A model generated the notes under the pieces. It saw only the letters and a program-made list of their open reading frames with translations. It made no database searches and was not told the DNA's origin. From Coleofasciculus sp. FACHB-T130 (GTDB taxonomy: Bacteria; Cyanobacteriota; Cyanobacteriia; Cyanobacteriales; FACHB-T130), in assembly GCF_014695375.1 (NCBI RefSeq), contig NZ_JACJOG010000050.1, positions 1-64,000 of the forward strand: a DNA stretch of 64,000 nucleotides, read 5' to 3'. The position numbers and the translations under genes are program-made. Of the stretch, positions 1-8,917 are shown one piece after another (within the stretch, counting starts at the first letter, position 1; each line of letters opens with the position of its first letter).

Positions 1-112
1 TGAGGACTGAGGACTGAGGACTGAGGACTGAGGACTGAGGACTGAGGACTGAGGACTGAGGACTGAGGACTGAGGACTGAGGACTGAGGACTGAGGACTG
101 AGGACTGAGGAC
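1..112. repeat. TGAGGAC heptamer tandem array
   Basis: Sixteen exact copies of the 7-bp unit TGAGGAC run from the window edge to position 112, so the array probably continues upstream. It belongs to the short tandemly repeated heptamer class (STRR) known from cyanobacteria. The same heptamer reappears around 45780 at the start of modB, and diverged copies lie inside the cyaC gene near 48720-48750. It directly abuts the region from which bioY must be expressed. Confidence 0.97.
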
Positions 113-202
113 TATTTCTCCCTCGCTCTTTGACGCTTCTGCTCTTTGACGCTTCTGCTTCTTTACTTCCCTGCTCTTTTACTCCCCTGCTTCTTTACCC
201 TT

Positions 203-787
203 GTGTTTGCTCCCACTGAACTACTGTGGGCCTTGATTGGCTTACTCCTAACGATTGGTGGTACGTTTCTGGAAGCGTATGTCCCCAGCCTTCCTTGGAA
301 TTGGTCTCAGCAAGGGATTCAAACTCACTCGCTGGGCGTGACCTATCAAATCGGTGCCGTGCTGCTAGTTGGCTGTATGGGCGGTAAAAATGCCGGGGCA
401 CTCTCTCAAATTGCTTACCTGGCATTGGGTCTCACTCCCTGGTTTCCAGTCTTTTCTCAAGGCGGAGGTCTCGACTATCTCACAGAACCCAGCTTTGGCT
501 ACTTACTAGGCTTTATTCCGGGTGCGTGGATCTGTGGCTTAGTGGCTTTTAAGGCACCGCAGCGATTGGAGTCTTTGTCCTTCAGCTGTATTTGTGGGTT
601 GCTGGTCATCCATATCACTGGTTTGACTTATCTAATCGTGACCCATTTGTTAACCTTGGGAGCGGTATTACTGCCGTTATGGGAAGCAGTTTTGAAATAC
701 TCCGTCTATCCTTTACCAGCCCAAATGGCAATTGTTTGTGCAGTGACAGTCTTGGCTTATTTCTTACGCCAGCTAATGCTTTATTAA
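203..787 (+). CDS. bioY: Biotin ECF transporter S component BioY
   Basis: Integral membrane protein that binds biotin in an energy-coupling-factor transporter. The protein is almost entirely hydrophobic, with about six membrane segments. The region from the ALIGLLLTIGGTFLEA segment through SLGVTYQIGAVLLVGC to KNAGALSQIAYLALGL is recognisably cyanobacterial BioY. No ATG is available. The frame is open from a TTG at 146, but residues encoded by 146-202 come from a pyrimidine-rich, repeat-like stretch (two copies of CTCTTTGACGCTTCT). I prefer the GTG at 203, which gives 194 residues, a normal BioY length. No ECF ATPase genes lie nearby, as is usual for BioY. lspA follows on the same strand. Family call is solid; the start is uncertain. 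Confidence 0.85.
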   Translation: MFAPTELLWALIGLLLTIGGTFLEAYVPSLPWNWSQQGIQTHSLGVTYQIGAVLLVGCMGGKNAGALSQIAYLALGLTPWFPVFSQGGGLDYLTEPSFGYLLGFIPGAWICGLVAFKAPQRLESLSFSCICGLLVIHITGLTYLIVTHLLTLGAVLLPLWEAVLKYSVYPLPAQMAIVCAVTVLAYFLRQLMLY

Positions 788-920
788 GTCGTTGGTTCGG
801 TCATTAGTCAAGCGCTCGTTGGTCATGGGGTAGTGGGTTGATAGTCTACCGATACTGATTACTAAAAAACGATTGACTAATCACTCATCACGAATAACTA
901 ATGACTAATGAATAATTACA
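788..920. repeat. ATGACTAAT-type short repeats before lspA
   Basis: The bioY-lspA spacer contains several near-copies of a 7-bp motif related to GACTAAT/ATTAGTC, clearest at 875-912 (gactaatcactcatcacgaa, then taactaatgactaatgaat). This is another heptamer family of the same class as the array at the window edge. No promoter or terminator can be called with confidence. Confidence 0.6.
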
Positions 921-1424
921 ATGAATTTTAAAAATCACTATTTTTGGCTCGCCGCTTTCGTTAGTCTGATTCTGGATCGGGTAACTAAATATTGGGTGGT
1001 GCAGAATTTTGTCTATAAAGAAACGTGGGCGCTGTGGCCTAATGTATTCCACTTTACCTATGAATTGAACCCTGGGGCAGCTTTTAGCTGGTTTCAAGGA
1101 GAAGTTTGGTTGCCCTGGCTTTCTTTGGGGGTGAGTCTATTCTTGATCGGATTCGCTTTAGTAAACCCCCATTTGGATCGTTGGGAACAATTAGGCTGTG
1201 GCTTTATCTTAGGTGGAGCGGTGGGCAATGGAATTGACCGATTTTTCAACAGTTGCGTTATCAATGACAAATTTTTCAATGGTTGCGTCGTTGATTTCTT
1301 GGATTTTCGGCTGATTCACTTTGCAGTATTTAATCTGGCAGATATGTTTATTAATGTAGGCATGGTGTGTTTATTGATTGCCTGGTTTTGGAATCAACCT
1401 TCCTCATCTGGCAGACCACGCTGA
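921..1424 (+). CDS. lspA: Lipoprotein signal peptidase (signal peptidase II)
   Basis: Aspartyl protease of the inner membrane that removes signal peptides from diacylglyceryl-modified prolipoproteins. It has four hydrophobic segments. Conserved boxes are LDRVTKYWVV (residues 18-27), NPGAAFSW (50-57), GNGIDR (102-107), VVDFLDF (123-129) and FNLADMF (137-143). By family analogy the catalytic aspartates are Asp125 and Asp141. Oddity: residues 106-115 (DRFFNSCVIN) and 116-125 (DKFFNGCVVD) are an imperfect in-frame duplication of 30 bp (1236-1265 and 1266-1295). This places ten extra residues between the GNGID box and the first catalytic Asp, and the duplicated copy has Asn where the catalytic Asp should be. 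Length of 167 is otherwise normal. Confidence 0.95.
   Translation: MNFKNHYFWLAAFVSLILDRVTKYWVVQNFVYKETWALWPNVFHFTYELNPGAAFSWFQGEVWLPWLSLGVSLFLIGFALVNPHLDRWEQLGCGFILGGAVGNGIDRFFNSCVINDKFFNGCVVDFLDFRLIHFAVFNLADMFINVGMVCLLIAWFWNQPSSSGRPR
1236..1295 (+). repeat. 30-bp in-frame tandem duplication within lspA
   Basis: Two adjacent 30-bp units (1236-1265 and 1266-1295) both begin GAC, share the core ATTTTTCAA, and encode DRFFNSCVIN and DKFFNGCVVD. The divergence between the copies shows the duplication is not a very recent slip or an assembly artefact of identical copies. Confidence 0.9.
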
Positions 1425-1632
1425 AGAGATGAGGGCAGAGGAAGCAGAGGGAAGTGGGAGAAAGCTGATTTTTCCGTTGATAATTAATTCCCTTCTTTAG
1501 TTTTTTAAAAGACGATTTGTTAAAACCTATCTTTGTAAGCTCTTTCTCTTTTTCACAACGCCTCCCTAGGCAAGAGATTAGAATATTTAGTACAAACCTC
1601 TTGCTTGTCGCATTGAGCCTTTTGCCTCTGAC

Positions 1633-3882
1633 ATGACCTCACCCCAACAACCGCCTAAAACCATCCTGGGTCAACTAACTCAGGCAGTACAGACCATTCA
1701 AGCTAAGGTAAATTTTAATGCGCTGGCGCTGAAGCCCAATGCCAGAGTGCCGGAACTATGGGTGCAGGATGCCGGTGCTGCTAAGGCAGAGGTTTATCCA
1801 CTATTGGGCGATCGCTATTTACTGGGACGCAGTTCTAAATCTTGCGATATCGTGGTGCGGAACCCAGTTATCAGTCAGATTCATCTTTCATTAAACCGAG
1901 AAGGACGGCGCGGGCAGTCCTTTGTCATCAAGGATGAAAACTCTACCAATGGCATCTACCGAGGGAGACGGCGGCTCAATAGCCTCATACTACGCCACGG
2001 CGATATCCTCACCCTAGGACCACCGGAATTGGCGGATGCGGTTCGGCTTCAGTACCACAATCCTCCCCCCTGGTACGTCCTGGCGACTCGTTACGCCCTC
2101 TATGGGGTGGGTGGACTGACCAGTTTATTGGCATTGTGGATTCTTTTTGAGTGGCGCAATATTCCGATTCGACCTTTGCCCGCTGGCGTACAAGGACCAG
2201 TAGTAATTAATTCTGATGACGGAACGCCGTTACAGCGTCCCCGAACGATAGCGCACCGGGAATTGGGGCGATTATCAGATTTTTCCAAGTATCTGCCTCA
2301 AGCGGTGATTGCATCGGAAGACAGCCGCTATTACTGGCACTTCGGGGTCGATCCCGTTGGCACGCTGCGGGCGGTGGTGACGAATGTCAAGGGAGGCGGA
2401 ATTCGTCAAGGCGGTAGCACGATTACGCAACAGTTGGCGCGGAGTTTGTTTCGGGAGTATGTGGGGACAGAAGATAGCGCGGGGCGAAAAATCAAGGAAG
2501 CGATCGTCGCTCTGAAGCTGGAGACGTTCTACAGTAAGAACGAGATCATGCGGAATTATCTGAACCGCATCTACCTGGGTGTTGGCGCGAACGGGTTTGA
2601 GGACGCGGCTCAGTTTTATTTCGACAAATCTGCCAGAGACTTAAATATTTCTGAAGCGGCGACGCTGGTGGCGATTTTGCCAGCACCGAATAGTTTTAAT
2701 CCGATTCGGGATTATAAAACGGCGATTGGACTGCGCGATCGCATTATCAACCGCATGGCAAATCTAGGGTTTATCAGTGCGGAAGAAGCTCAACGAGCAA
2801 GGCGATCGCGGATTGACGTTAGCCCCAAAGCCAGAGAAGCTTTGGCTAGCATCAAGGCACCCTATTTTTACAGCTACGTTTTCACCGAACTCCAATTCTT
2901 GTTGGGAGATCAACTGGCAAAAGAAGGCAATTTTTTTGTCGAAACCAATCTGGATCTGGAGACTCAGCAAAAGGCGGAAACTGCCCTCCGCAACGGAGTT
3001 AATACCATTGGGGGAAGTTACAGGTTCTCTGAGGGAGCAATTGTCACCCTCGACTCCAGCAACGGGTCAATTCGCGCCTTGGTCGGTGGCACAGATTATC
3101 AAAAAAGTCAATTTAATCGCGCGACTCAAGCCAAGCGACAACCGGGTTCCACCTTCAAAATTTTTGCCTACGCTTCAGCGCTTGAACAAGGTAACTCGCC
3201 GGGAAAGTTTTATTCTTGCGCCCCTTTAGTGTGGCAGAATCAACGCTTTCGGGGGTGCGAAAGAGTAGGGGGTAGCGGGACGGATATGTACACCGGGCTT
3301 GCCCAGTCGGAGAATGCGATCGCGCTGCGGGTAGCGCAGGATGTTGGTTTAGATCGGGTGGTGGAGATGGCTCGACGACTGGGCATCACAACGCCGCTTA
3401 ATCCGGTTCCCGGTTTGGTGTTGGGGCAAAGCGAAACCACTGTCTTGGAGATGACGGGGGCTTTCGGTGCCTTGGAAAATGGCGGCGTCTGGAATCGCGC
3501 CCATGCTATTCAGCGGATTCGGGACAGCAGCGATTGCAAAGATTTCAACAATCCGCAAACCTGCCGGGTGATTTACTCCTTCGAGGAGGAAGCAGGGGCA
3601 ACGAAGCGGGTGCTGTCACAGGGAATCGCAGATACCATGACGAATATGCTTCGGGGCGCAGTGCGAGGGGGTACGGCACGGGCGGCGTCGATTGGATTCG
3701 GAGAGGTGGGGAAGACGGGCACCACGAATAGCGGCGTTGACTTGTGGTTTATTGGCTACGTTCCCAGTCAGGATCTCGTCACCGGCATTTGGCTGGGAAA
3801 TGACGACAACACTCCAACGCGAGGAAGTAGCGGACAAGCTGCCCAAGTTTGGGCAAACTATATGCGGCAAGTGGTGCGTTAA
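1633..3882 (+). CDS. FHA-domain class A penicillin-binding protein (PBP1A type)
   Basis: Bifunctional peptidoglycan synthase of 749 residues. Order: an N-terminal FHA domain at about 45-140 (LLGRSSKSCDIVV, then DENSTNGIY), a transmembrane anchor near 150-170, a GT51 transglycosylase with ASEDSRYYWHFGVD (catalytic Glu near 228) and GGSTITQQLARSLF, and a transpeptidase domain with the SxxK box PGSTFK near Ser505, an SEN box (AQSENAIAL) and KTGTTNSG near 694. FHA domains bind phosphothreonine, so activity or recruitment may depend on Ser/Thr kinases. This architecture is known in cyanobacteria. All catalytic motifs are intact. The ATG at 1633 follows an approximately 200-bp spacer after lspA, so it probably has its own promoter. 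Confidence 0.95.
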   Translation: MTSPQQPPKTILGQLTQAVQTIQAKVNFNALALKPNARVPELWVQDAGAAKAEVYPLLGDRYLLGRSSKSCDIVVRNPVISQIHLSLNREGRRGQSFVIKDENSTNGIYRGRRRLNSLILRHGDILTLGPPELADAVRLQYHNPPPWYVLATRYALYGVGGLTSLLALWILFEWRNIPIRPLPAGVQGPVVINSDDGTPLQRPRTIAHRELGRLSDFSKYLPQAVIASEDSRYYWHFGVDPVGTLRAVVTNVKGGGIRQGGSTITQQLARSLFREYVGTEDSAGRKIKEAIVALKLETFYSKNEIMRNYLNRIYLGVGANGFEDAAQFYFDKSARDLNISEAATLVAILPAPNSFNPIRDYKTAIGLRDRIINRMANLGFISAEEAQRARRSRIDVSPKAREALASIKAPYFYSYVFTELQFLLGDQLAKEGNFFVETNLDLETQQKAETALRNGVNTIGGSYRFSEGAIVTLDSSNGSIRALVGGTDYQKSQFNRATQAKRQPGSTFKIFAYASALEQGNSPGKFYSCAPLVWQNQRFRGCERVGGSGTDMYTGLAQSENAIALRVAQDVGLDRVVEMARRLGITTPLNPVPGLVLGQSETTVLEMTGAFGALENGGVWNRAHAIQRIRDSSDCKDFNNPQTCRVIYSFEEEAGATKRVLSQGIADTMTNMLRGAVRGGTARAASIGFGEVGKTGTTNSGVDLWFIGYVPSQDLVTGIWLGNDDNTPTRGSSGQAAQVWANYMRQVVR

Positions 3883-4003
3883 GCTATGTTGCTAGATATT
3901 TTCACGGGTGCGATCGCTCTTTGAGATTGAGGAGAATGCGATCGCTCTAATTTCTCGCATTTCTGTTTCCCATATTTCTTACTACAGTAGCCCCACTAGC
4001 AGT

Positions 4004-4021
4004 TGCTCAATGCTTTGAGCA
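4004..4021. terminator. Hairpin between convergent PBP1A and dynamin genes
   Basis: The inverted repeat TGCTCAA-tgct-TTGAGCA forms a 7-bp stem with a 4-nt loop in the 184-bp spacer between two convergent genes, followed by GATGTTTTAAC. The stem is short and the T-run weak, so this is only a candidate terminator. The rest of the spacer (3883-4066) holds two HIP1-like GCGATCGC sites and nothing else recognisable. Confidence 0.4.
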
Positions 4022-4066
4022 GATGTTTTAACAAAGCACTGCTTTTATCTCCACTTTCTTAATTTG

Positions 4067-6670
4067 TCAGAAAGGAAGGATTGCTTCAATGTCCTTTTGC
4101 ACCTGCTCAAGTTCCTGACGCTTCTTACAGATAAAAGCTTTTTCAGCTTGACGTTGTTCCAGTGTTTCTTTGTGAACTTTTTCCTGCTGCTCTAGCAAGT
4201 TTTCTGAGATAGAGATGGCTTGTGCAATAACTTTGCTGGCTGCTTCAGAGCGCTCGTTAAAAACTAAGCTAATTCTTTCTCCAATATTACCCAATATTTC
4301 TTCTACTGACTGGCTAAATTTCTCTAAACCTAAATCACATACTTTCTGTTTTATCTGACCATGTATTCCATCAACATCTAGCAGGCCGAAACCAAATGAG
4401 CCACCAGCCGCAGCAGCTAAACCGCCCAGAATTATTGGAACAATACCAAGTCCTGTAAATATCAGCAACGCACCAGCAACTAATCCACCTGCTCCCAACC
4501 CACCAAAGAAACCTCCAGCACCACCAATATCTGGGTTAATGGATGAAGCAATACCTAGCCCGCCCGTCCCTATTCCAGGAAGAGTTTCCGCAGCTGCAAA
4601 ATTGAGTTGATTAACCAAGCTAGTATTGAGTCGCCGATCGAAAACTTGAAAATTTTTCCTAATAGATTCTATCTCTTGCTCAATTTCCTTATCTAAAATT
4701 TCAAGATTCTGTTTCAAAATCGTATCTCTAATCTTTTTATTACCCCAGTCATCTAGTTCTTTTGAAAAGTCTCGAACAAACTGATTTGCATAATCTCTAA
4801 TTAACTCTTTTTGGCTCCAAATATGTGAATGTTCGGAAGACCAGCGTTTACTTTTGTCTGCTATACGATCGCCTATTTCTTCAGCCCACTCATTCCAAAA
4901 CTCCTCAGCTTGATCGCATGATTGTTCTATCAGTTGATCTGCTATTAATTGGATTCTGACATCGCGGCCACTGGCTTCACCCATTTGTTCAAATATTTTA
5001 TGTTTATCTTCTTCAGAAACTTTCACCTTACCATCTAAAATTTGCTCGAATTGGTTTAGTTCATTACAAGAAACCTCAATTAACTGCTTAAGTCCTTCGC
5101 TAGATTGGTAAAGTTCTATTAATCCTCGCTCAGTAGCGAGGAACTTCTCAATAGACTGTGTAAATTGCTGGAAGGTTTTCAAGTAACTATCCTGATTCCC
5201 AGTCAAAATTGCATCCAGTGCCGCTTGAGCCGAAATGAAATGAAGGCGGTTTTCACCTGCAATGATAGGATTTTGACCCTGAACAAACCTTTCAATCCGT
5301 TGACGAACCTGGTGCCGACCATTTTCACTACGCAACAGATCCATAAAATTCACAACTACAAACAAATTGTTGGCAGCCTCATCTGTCTTCCCACCGTTCA
5401 GTTGAGCCTTCAAGTCTTGGATCAAGTCGCGTTCTCCTTGAGTTAGAGGACGTGAGGCATTGATTAGGAAAATCGCGGCATCAGTATCTTTGAGTAGTTG
5501 TTGAGTAATCGCAGTTCGGTCAGGATGTTCATTCAATCCTGGAGAATCCACTATTTCAACACCACTTCGGCATAGCTCTAGATCGGGATGTTCAAAAATA
5601 ATCTCTTCAATATCAGAACGAGCTAATTCATCACTGACACAATCCAATGCGGCTTCTTCTGAAATTGCTGCCTTTATTTTGTACTGTTCAAATGGAATTT
5701 CTTCCTCTCGTTTATCTTTATAACGGCAAATTACCCGTTTTTGCTCTCCATATCTGAGAACTGTTACCGTGCCGCTACAGGGAATCTCTCGCACTGGTTG
5801 AATTTCTTCACCTAGTAGAGCATTCAGTAATGTTGATTTTCCTTGGCTAAACTCGCCTACAACTGCCACTCGGAAGCGCTGAGAACTCAACTTTCGAGAC
5901 GCTTGCTCTACTTGTTCTGCTAGATTGTTAGGCAGTACACCCTGATTCGTGCCGTCTTGGATAATCTCGGCAAGTTGCTTAGAAGCGGTTTTTAACTGTT
6001 GCCGATACCCTTGGAACCGCTGTAGCTCCTCATAGGACAAGTTTAGGCGCTGTTGTTGCTTGGCTTGCTGTTTAGGTTTAGTAGGTAGAACCGCCAACAG
6101 ATCGCTAGCAGCCATGATAAATACGGCATCAAGCGCATGAAAGCGAGCAGGATCGAGTAAAGACTGCACCTCCTCCAAAGCTGTTGGTTCCACAGTGCCT
6201 TGATGACTGAATCCCGCTTCTAAAACTGCCAAGTGTTGTGGATTAATCTCTAATCGATCGCCAATTATTTCTAAATACCGCTTTTCACGAGTATCCATTA
6301 CTCCATCAGCGGCTGATATTTCATAGCCAAAACTAATCAACAAAAGTTTTTGTGATTTTGATAACGGAGCTGCCAACCTAGACAGCTGACTTGGTTTTGT
6401 ATTATCCAAATTCTCCTTTACTCCCTTGATCATCAAATGCGCTAATCGACGCACACCGCCCTCTGTGGGAATAAATCGATTAAGGGTTGTCAGTAGCCGT
6501 TGCTTTTCATCATCCGTAACTGTGCCATCAGCATAAATCACACCCAGTAGCAGCGTTACCAAATTTGCTAAAAATATCACGGGAGGCGTCAAATCCTCTT
6601 GGCTGAGCTTTTGCCCAGTAATCCGCGACAACAAATCAACAGCTTCAGAGCTAACCAGTGAAATATCCAT
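4067..6670 (-). CDS. TerB-domain dynamin-like GTPase
   Basis: Large GTPase of the bacterial dynamin superfamily, 867 residues. The N-terminal part (about 20-150) looks TerB-like: helical, with two acidic turns, YADGTVTDDEK and AADGVMDTREK. The GTPase domain starts near 265, with P-loop GEFSQGKSTLLNALLG, G3 box DSPGLNEHPDRT and a likely G4 NFMD. A long helical stalk follows. A glycine/alanine-rich hydrophobic stretch near 690-770 (FFGGLGAGGLVAGALL, then ILGGLAAAAGG) looks like a membrane-inserting paddle, and a coiled coil closes the protein. Bacterial dynamins remodel or fuse membranes, and some act in envelope stress or phage defence. It is divergent to the membrane/coiled-coil gene at 6808, 137 bp away, which suggests joint control. 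Confidence 0.85.
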   Translation of the reverse strand: MDISLVSSEAVDLLSRITGQKLSQEDLTPPVIFLANLVTLLLGVIYADGTVTDDEKQRLLTTLNRFIPTEGGVRRLAHLMIKGVKENLDNTKPSQLSRLAAPLSKSQKLLLISFGYEISAADGVMDTREKRYLEIIGDRLEINPQHLAVLEAGFSHQGTVEPTALEEVQSLLDPARFHALDAVFIMAASDLLAVLPTKPKQQAKQQQRLNLSYEELQRFQGYRQQLKTASKQLAEIIQDGTNQGVLPNNLAEQVEQASRKLSSQRFRVAVVGEFSQGKSTLLNALLGEEIQPVREIPCSGTVTVLRYGEQKRVICRYKDKREEEIPFEQYKIKAAISEEAALDCVSDELARSDIEEIIFEHPDLELCRSGVEIVDSPGLNEHPDRTAITQQLLKDTDAAIFLINASRPLTQGERDLIQDLKAQLNGGKTDEAANNLFVVVNFMDLLRSENGRHQVRQRIERFVQGQNPIIAGENRLHFISAQAALDAILTGNQDSYLKTFQQFTQSIEKFLATERGLIELYQSSEGLKQLIEVSCNELNQFEQILDGKVKVSEEDKHKIFEQMGEASGRDVRIQLIADQLIEQSCDQAEEFWNEWAEEIGDRIADKSKRWSSEHSHIWSQKELIRDYANQFVRDFSKELDDWGNKKIRDTILKQNLEILDKEIEQEIESIRKNFQVFDRRLNTSLVNQLNFAAAETLPGIGTGGLGIASSINPDIGGAGGFFGGLGAGGLVAGALLIFTGLGIVPIILGGLAAAAGGSFGFGLLDVDGIHGQIKQKVCDLGLEKFSQSVEEILGNIGERISLVFNERSEAASKVIAQAISISENLLEQQEKVHKETLEQRQAEKAFICKKRQELEQVQKDIEAILPF

Positions 6671-6807
6671 AAAGTCTGTGAGCCTATAGCGTATTTGTAC
6701 TCTAGTATTCCCAGATTCAGCAGAAACTAACTCCGTGGAAATACTGTTATCTTCGCCGAGTAAGACAAGCTAGGCTCGAAAACATTAGCTAATAACAAAG
6801 TAGAAAT
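6671..6807. promoter_or_regulatory. Divergent promoter region between dynamin and partner gene
   Basis: This 137-bp region separates the start codons of two divergent genes and must hold both promoters. I see no confident -35/-10 pair or operator. Its shortness is the main evidence that the two genes may be co-regulated. Confidence 0.5.
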
Positions 6808-8094
6808 ATGTATTTTCAATTTGCTCCTGCAATTCAGGCTGCTATCGAGGCTGGTAAATATGTGCAAGTTTTTACATCAGCAGGAGTCCCAATAGGCATG
6901 GCTAGAGACGCATCTACTGGGCAGTTTGTCGCCCATGCCATCGGTGCTGTAGCCCAAAATAGCCCTCTATCGCCGTTGGTAAGCCCTTTACACTTGGTTA
7001 CAAGTGGAGTGCAGATGTATCAAACGCACATGGGATTTCAAGCTGTTCAAGCTGGACTGCAAACTATCCAGACAAGCTTAGGTGTGCTGCAAGCAACTAC
7101 AGCCTTTATTGGGGTTGGAACTGTAGCTGTAGGGGCATTGGCAGCAGTGAACCTGCACCAAACAATGAAACTGAGAAAAGAAGTAGGGCAGCTAAGGCTG
7201 GAAGTCAAAGAAGGTTTTATTGATTTAAAACAGGCGTTAAAAGACCAAGGTGCAGAAATTAAAGAATTGATTGAGCAGGTTGCTCAGGATGTTGAATTTA
7301 GGAACCATCGGACAATTTTAATTCGAGCTTACGGGCTATTTACTCAGGCGCTTCACCGTCTTCGCTCTGCAATGCAAATACAAGATGCGAACCGTAGAAA
7401 TGCTGAAATTGATGGTGCTAGAGGGATGTTATTTCAGGCTTTAGCTGACTATGACAACCGTGAGCTGTTGGAAGCAACTTGTTCAGCGGGACAGCTTCGC
7501 AGGCTGGAATGTGCTTGGGCAATTGAGCAGGCAATTATTACAACTTATCAGGTGCAGAATGAGCCTTCTGCTGTAAGCGATCGCCTATCGCACCTCCAAA
7601 ACAAAATCTGTCAAGATTCTCTGAATGTTATTGATAAGTGTGAAACAGAGGATGAGCTTGATTTTCTCTTTCCTGAAATCACCCGCATTCACGATCACGA
7701 TATGGCTGTACTAGAATCTTGGCAAAATCAAGTTGATTGGATGCAAAGCCTCCCACCTTCAGAACTAAAATTACTCCAAAGTGCTGATTTTAGCAATTCA
7801 GAAGTCACAGTTAGTACAGATACCACCGCTTTGGCAGCACCTCCAGAAGAATTACTCTATGAAAATTTAAAGCAAAAGTCTCATTTCGTATCCCTTTGCA
7901 ATCAGCTTGAATTTATGATGCAGCCTGAACTACGTCGAGAGCCAGAATCTTATATTAGTCAGCAAGCTGCGATCGCAGGTTATAAAACTTTAGTCACTTC
8001 AAATTTACAGAAAGCCTCAAATTTAGCTGTTGCTAACCTGTACTGGTATTTCAAAGTCAGAGATGAATCTGAAAACGAGGCAGTCACGGCATAA
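6808..8094 (+). CDS. Unknown protein with hydrophobic helix and coiled coil, dynamin-linked
   Basis: I do not recognise a named family for this 428-residue protein. The first 75 residues are Ala/Val rich, with a GVPIGMARDASTGQFVAH segment. A strongly hydrophobic helix lies near 88-115 (LGVLQATTAFIGVGTVAVGALAAVNL). It is followed by a basic/acidic amphipathic region at about 120-160 (RKEVGQLRLEVKEGFIDLK, then DQGAEIKELIEQVAQDV) that should form a coiled coil. The rest is helical. There is no catalytic motif that I can see. The divergent neighbour is a dynamin-like GTPase, so an effector or scaffold role at the membrane is an inference from context only. The gene ends about 200 bp before the next one. 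Confidence 0.7.
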   Translation: MYFQFAPAIQAAIEAGKYVQVFTSAGVPIGMARDASTGQFVAHAIGAVAQNSPLSPLVSPLHLVTSGVQMYQTHMGFQAVQAGLQTIQTSLGVLQATTAFIGVGTVAVGALAAVNLHQTMKLRKEVGQLRLEVKEGFIDLKQALKDQGAEIKELIEQVAQDVEFRNHRTILIRAYGLFTQALHRLRSAMQIQDANRRNAEIDGARGMLFQALADYDNRELLEATCSAGQLRRLECAWAIEQAIITTYQVQNEPSAVSDRLSHLQNKICQDSLNVIDKCETEDELDFLFPEITRIHDHDMAVLESWQNQVDWMQSLPPSELKLLQSADFSNSEVTVSTDTTALAAPPEELLYENLKQKSHFVSLCNQLEFMMQPELRREPESYISQQAAIAGYKTLVTSNLQKASNLAVANLYWYFKVRDESENEAVTA

Positions 8095-8321
8095 AAGTCA
8101 AAGATAGGAAGATGCGATCGCTCAAATTCTACTAAGTGCGATCACCTTCCCTATTCAAATAACAGTTGATGGTATTCGCCAGCTTTTCTATTTGTAAAAA
8201 AATCTCCTTTTTTAAGAGTAAATCACCAAGTTTTAATTGTAAAATGCAATTTTCAATACTTTAAAATTACCTTTATTCTAAATCTTATGCTTAAATAATG
8301 ACTATTGATAGGCTATTGTCT

Positions 8322-8795
8322 ATGCAGTTAGTCATCTTTATCGGCTTGCAAGCTTCTGGGAAAAGTACCTTCTATCACACTCATTTTGCTGAAACGCATA
8401 AGCTGGTTAGCAAGGATTTGTTGCGGAACAACAAAAACCGCTCTAGAAGGCAGACACAGCTTATTAAAGAAACACTTGAAATGGGACAATCGGTTGTTGT
8501 GGATAATACTAACCCAACCGTAGAAGAACGTGCGTTTCTCATTGAATTGGGTTGTATGTATGGTGCCGAAATTATCGGTTATTACTTTAAATCGTCAGTG
8601 AGTCAATGCCGGGAACGTAACCAGCAGCGCTTAGGTAAAAAACGGGTGCCAGATGTAGCAATTTACGCGACAATCAAGAAGCTACAACGCCCTTCTTATA
8701 ATGAAGGCTTCCACCAACTGTTCTACGTGCGGATGGCTGGTGACTGCGCTTTTGAGGTCCGTGCGTGGACTAAAGATGAGGTTGCTGATGGATAG
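8322..8795 (+). CDS. Small P-loop kinase, polynucleotide-kinase-like
   Basis: P-loop protein of 157 residues resembling the 5'-kinase domain of T4 Pnkp-type enzymes. The Walker A box is GLQASGKST at residues 8-16. SKDLLRNN follows, then VVVDNTNPTVEERA, a common DNTN signature of these kinases that positions the phosphoacceptor site, and a lid-like arginine region (CRERNQQR). The substrate is not shown by the sequence; RNA or DNA 5'-OH ends are typical for the family. An upstream ATG at 8298 would add MTIDRLLS; I prefer 8322 because MQLVIFIGLQASGKST is the usual family start. It is convergent with the nuclease-like gene at 8918. Confidence 0.75.
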   Translation: MQLVIFIGLQASGKSTFYHTHFAETHKLVSKDLLRNNKNRSRRQTQLIKETLEMGQSVVVDNTNPTVEERAFLIELGCMYGAEIIGYYFKSSVSQCRERNQQRLGKKRVPDVAIYATIKKLQRPSYNEGFHQLFYVRMAGDCAFEVRAWTKDEVADG

Positions 8796-8917
8796 CGATA
8801 AGTTTGAGAAGCAAATGCGATCGCTGGCGATATCAATAGGCTGATCTAGCAGATGATTACTACCAGCAATCGGTTAAAAGCTACTAACTCATATTACGTG
8901 ACAGCCTGTATTCATCA

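Noticed and set aside
1-112. CRISPR array at the window edge
   Set aside because: The unit is 7 bp and tandem without spacers, so it is a simple heptamer repeat.
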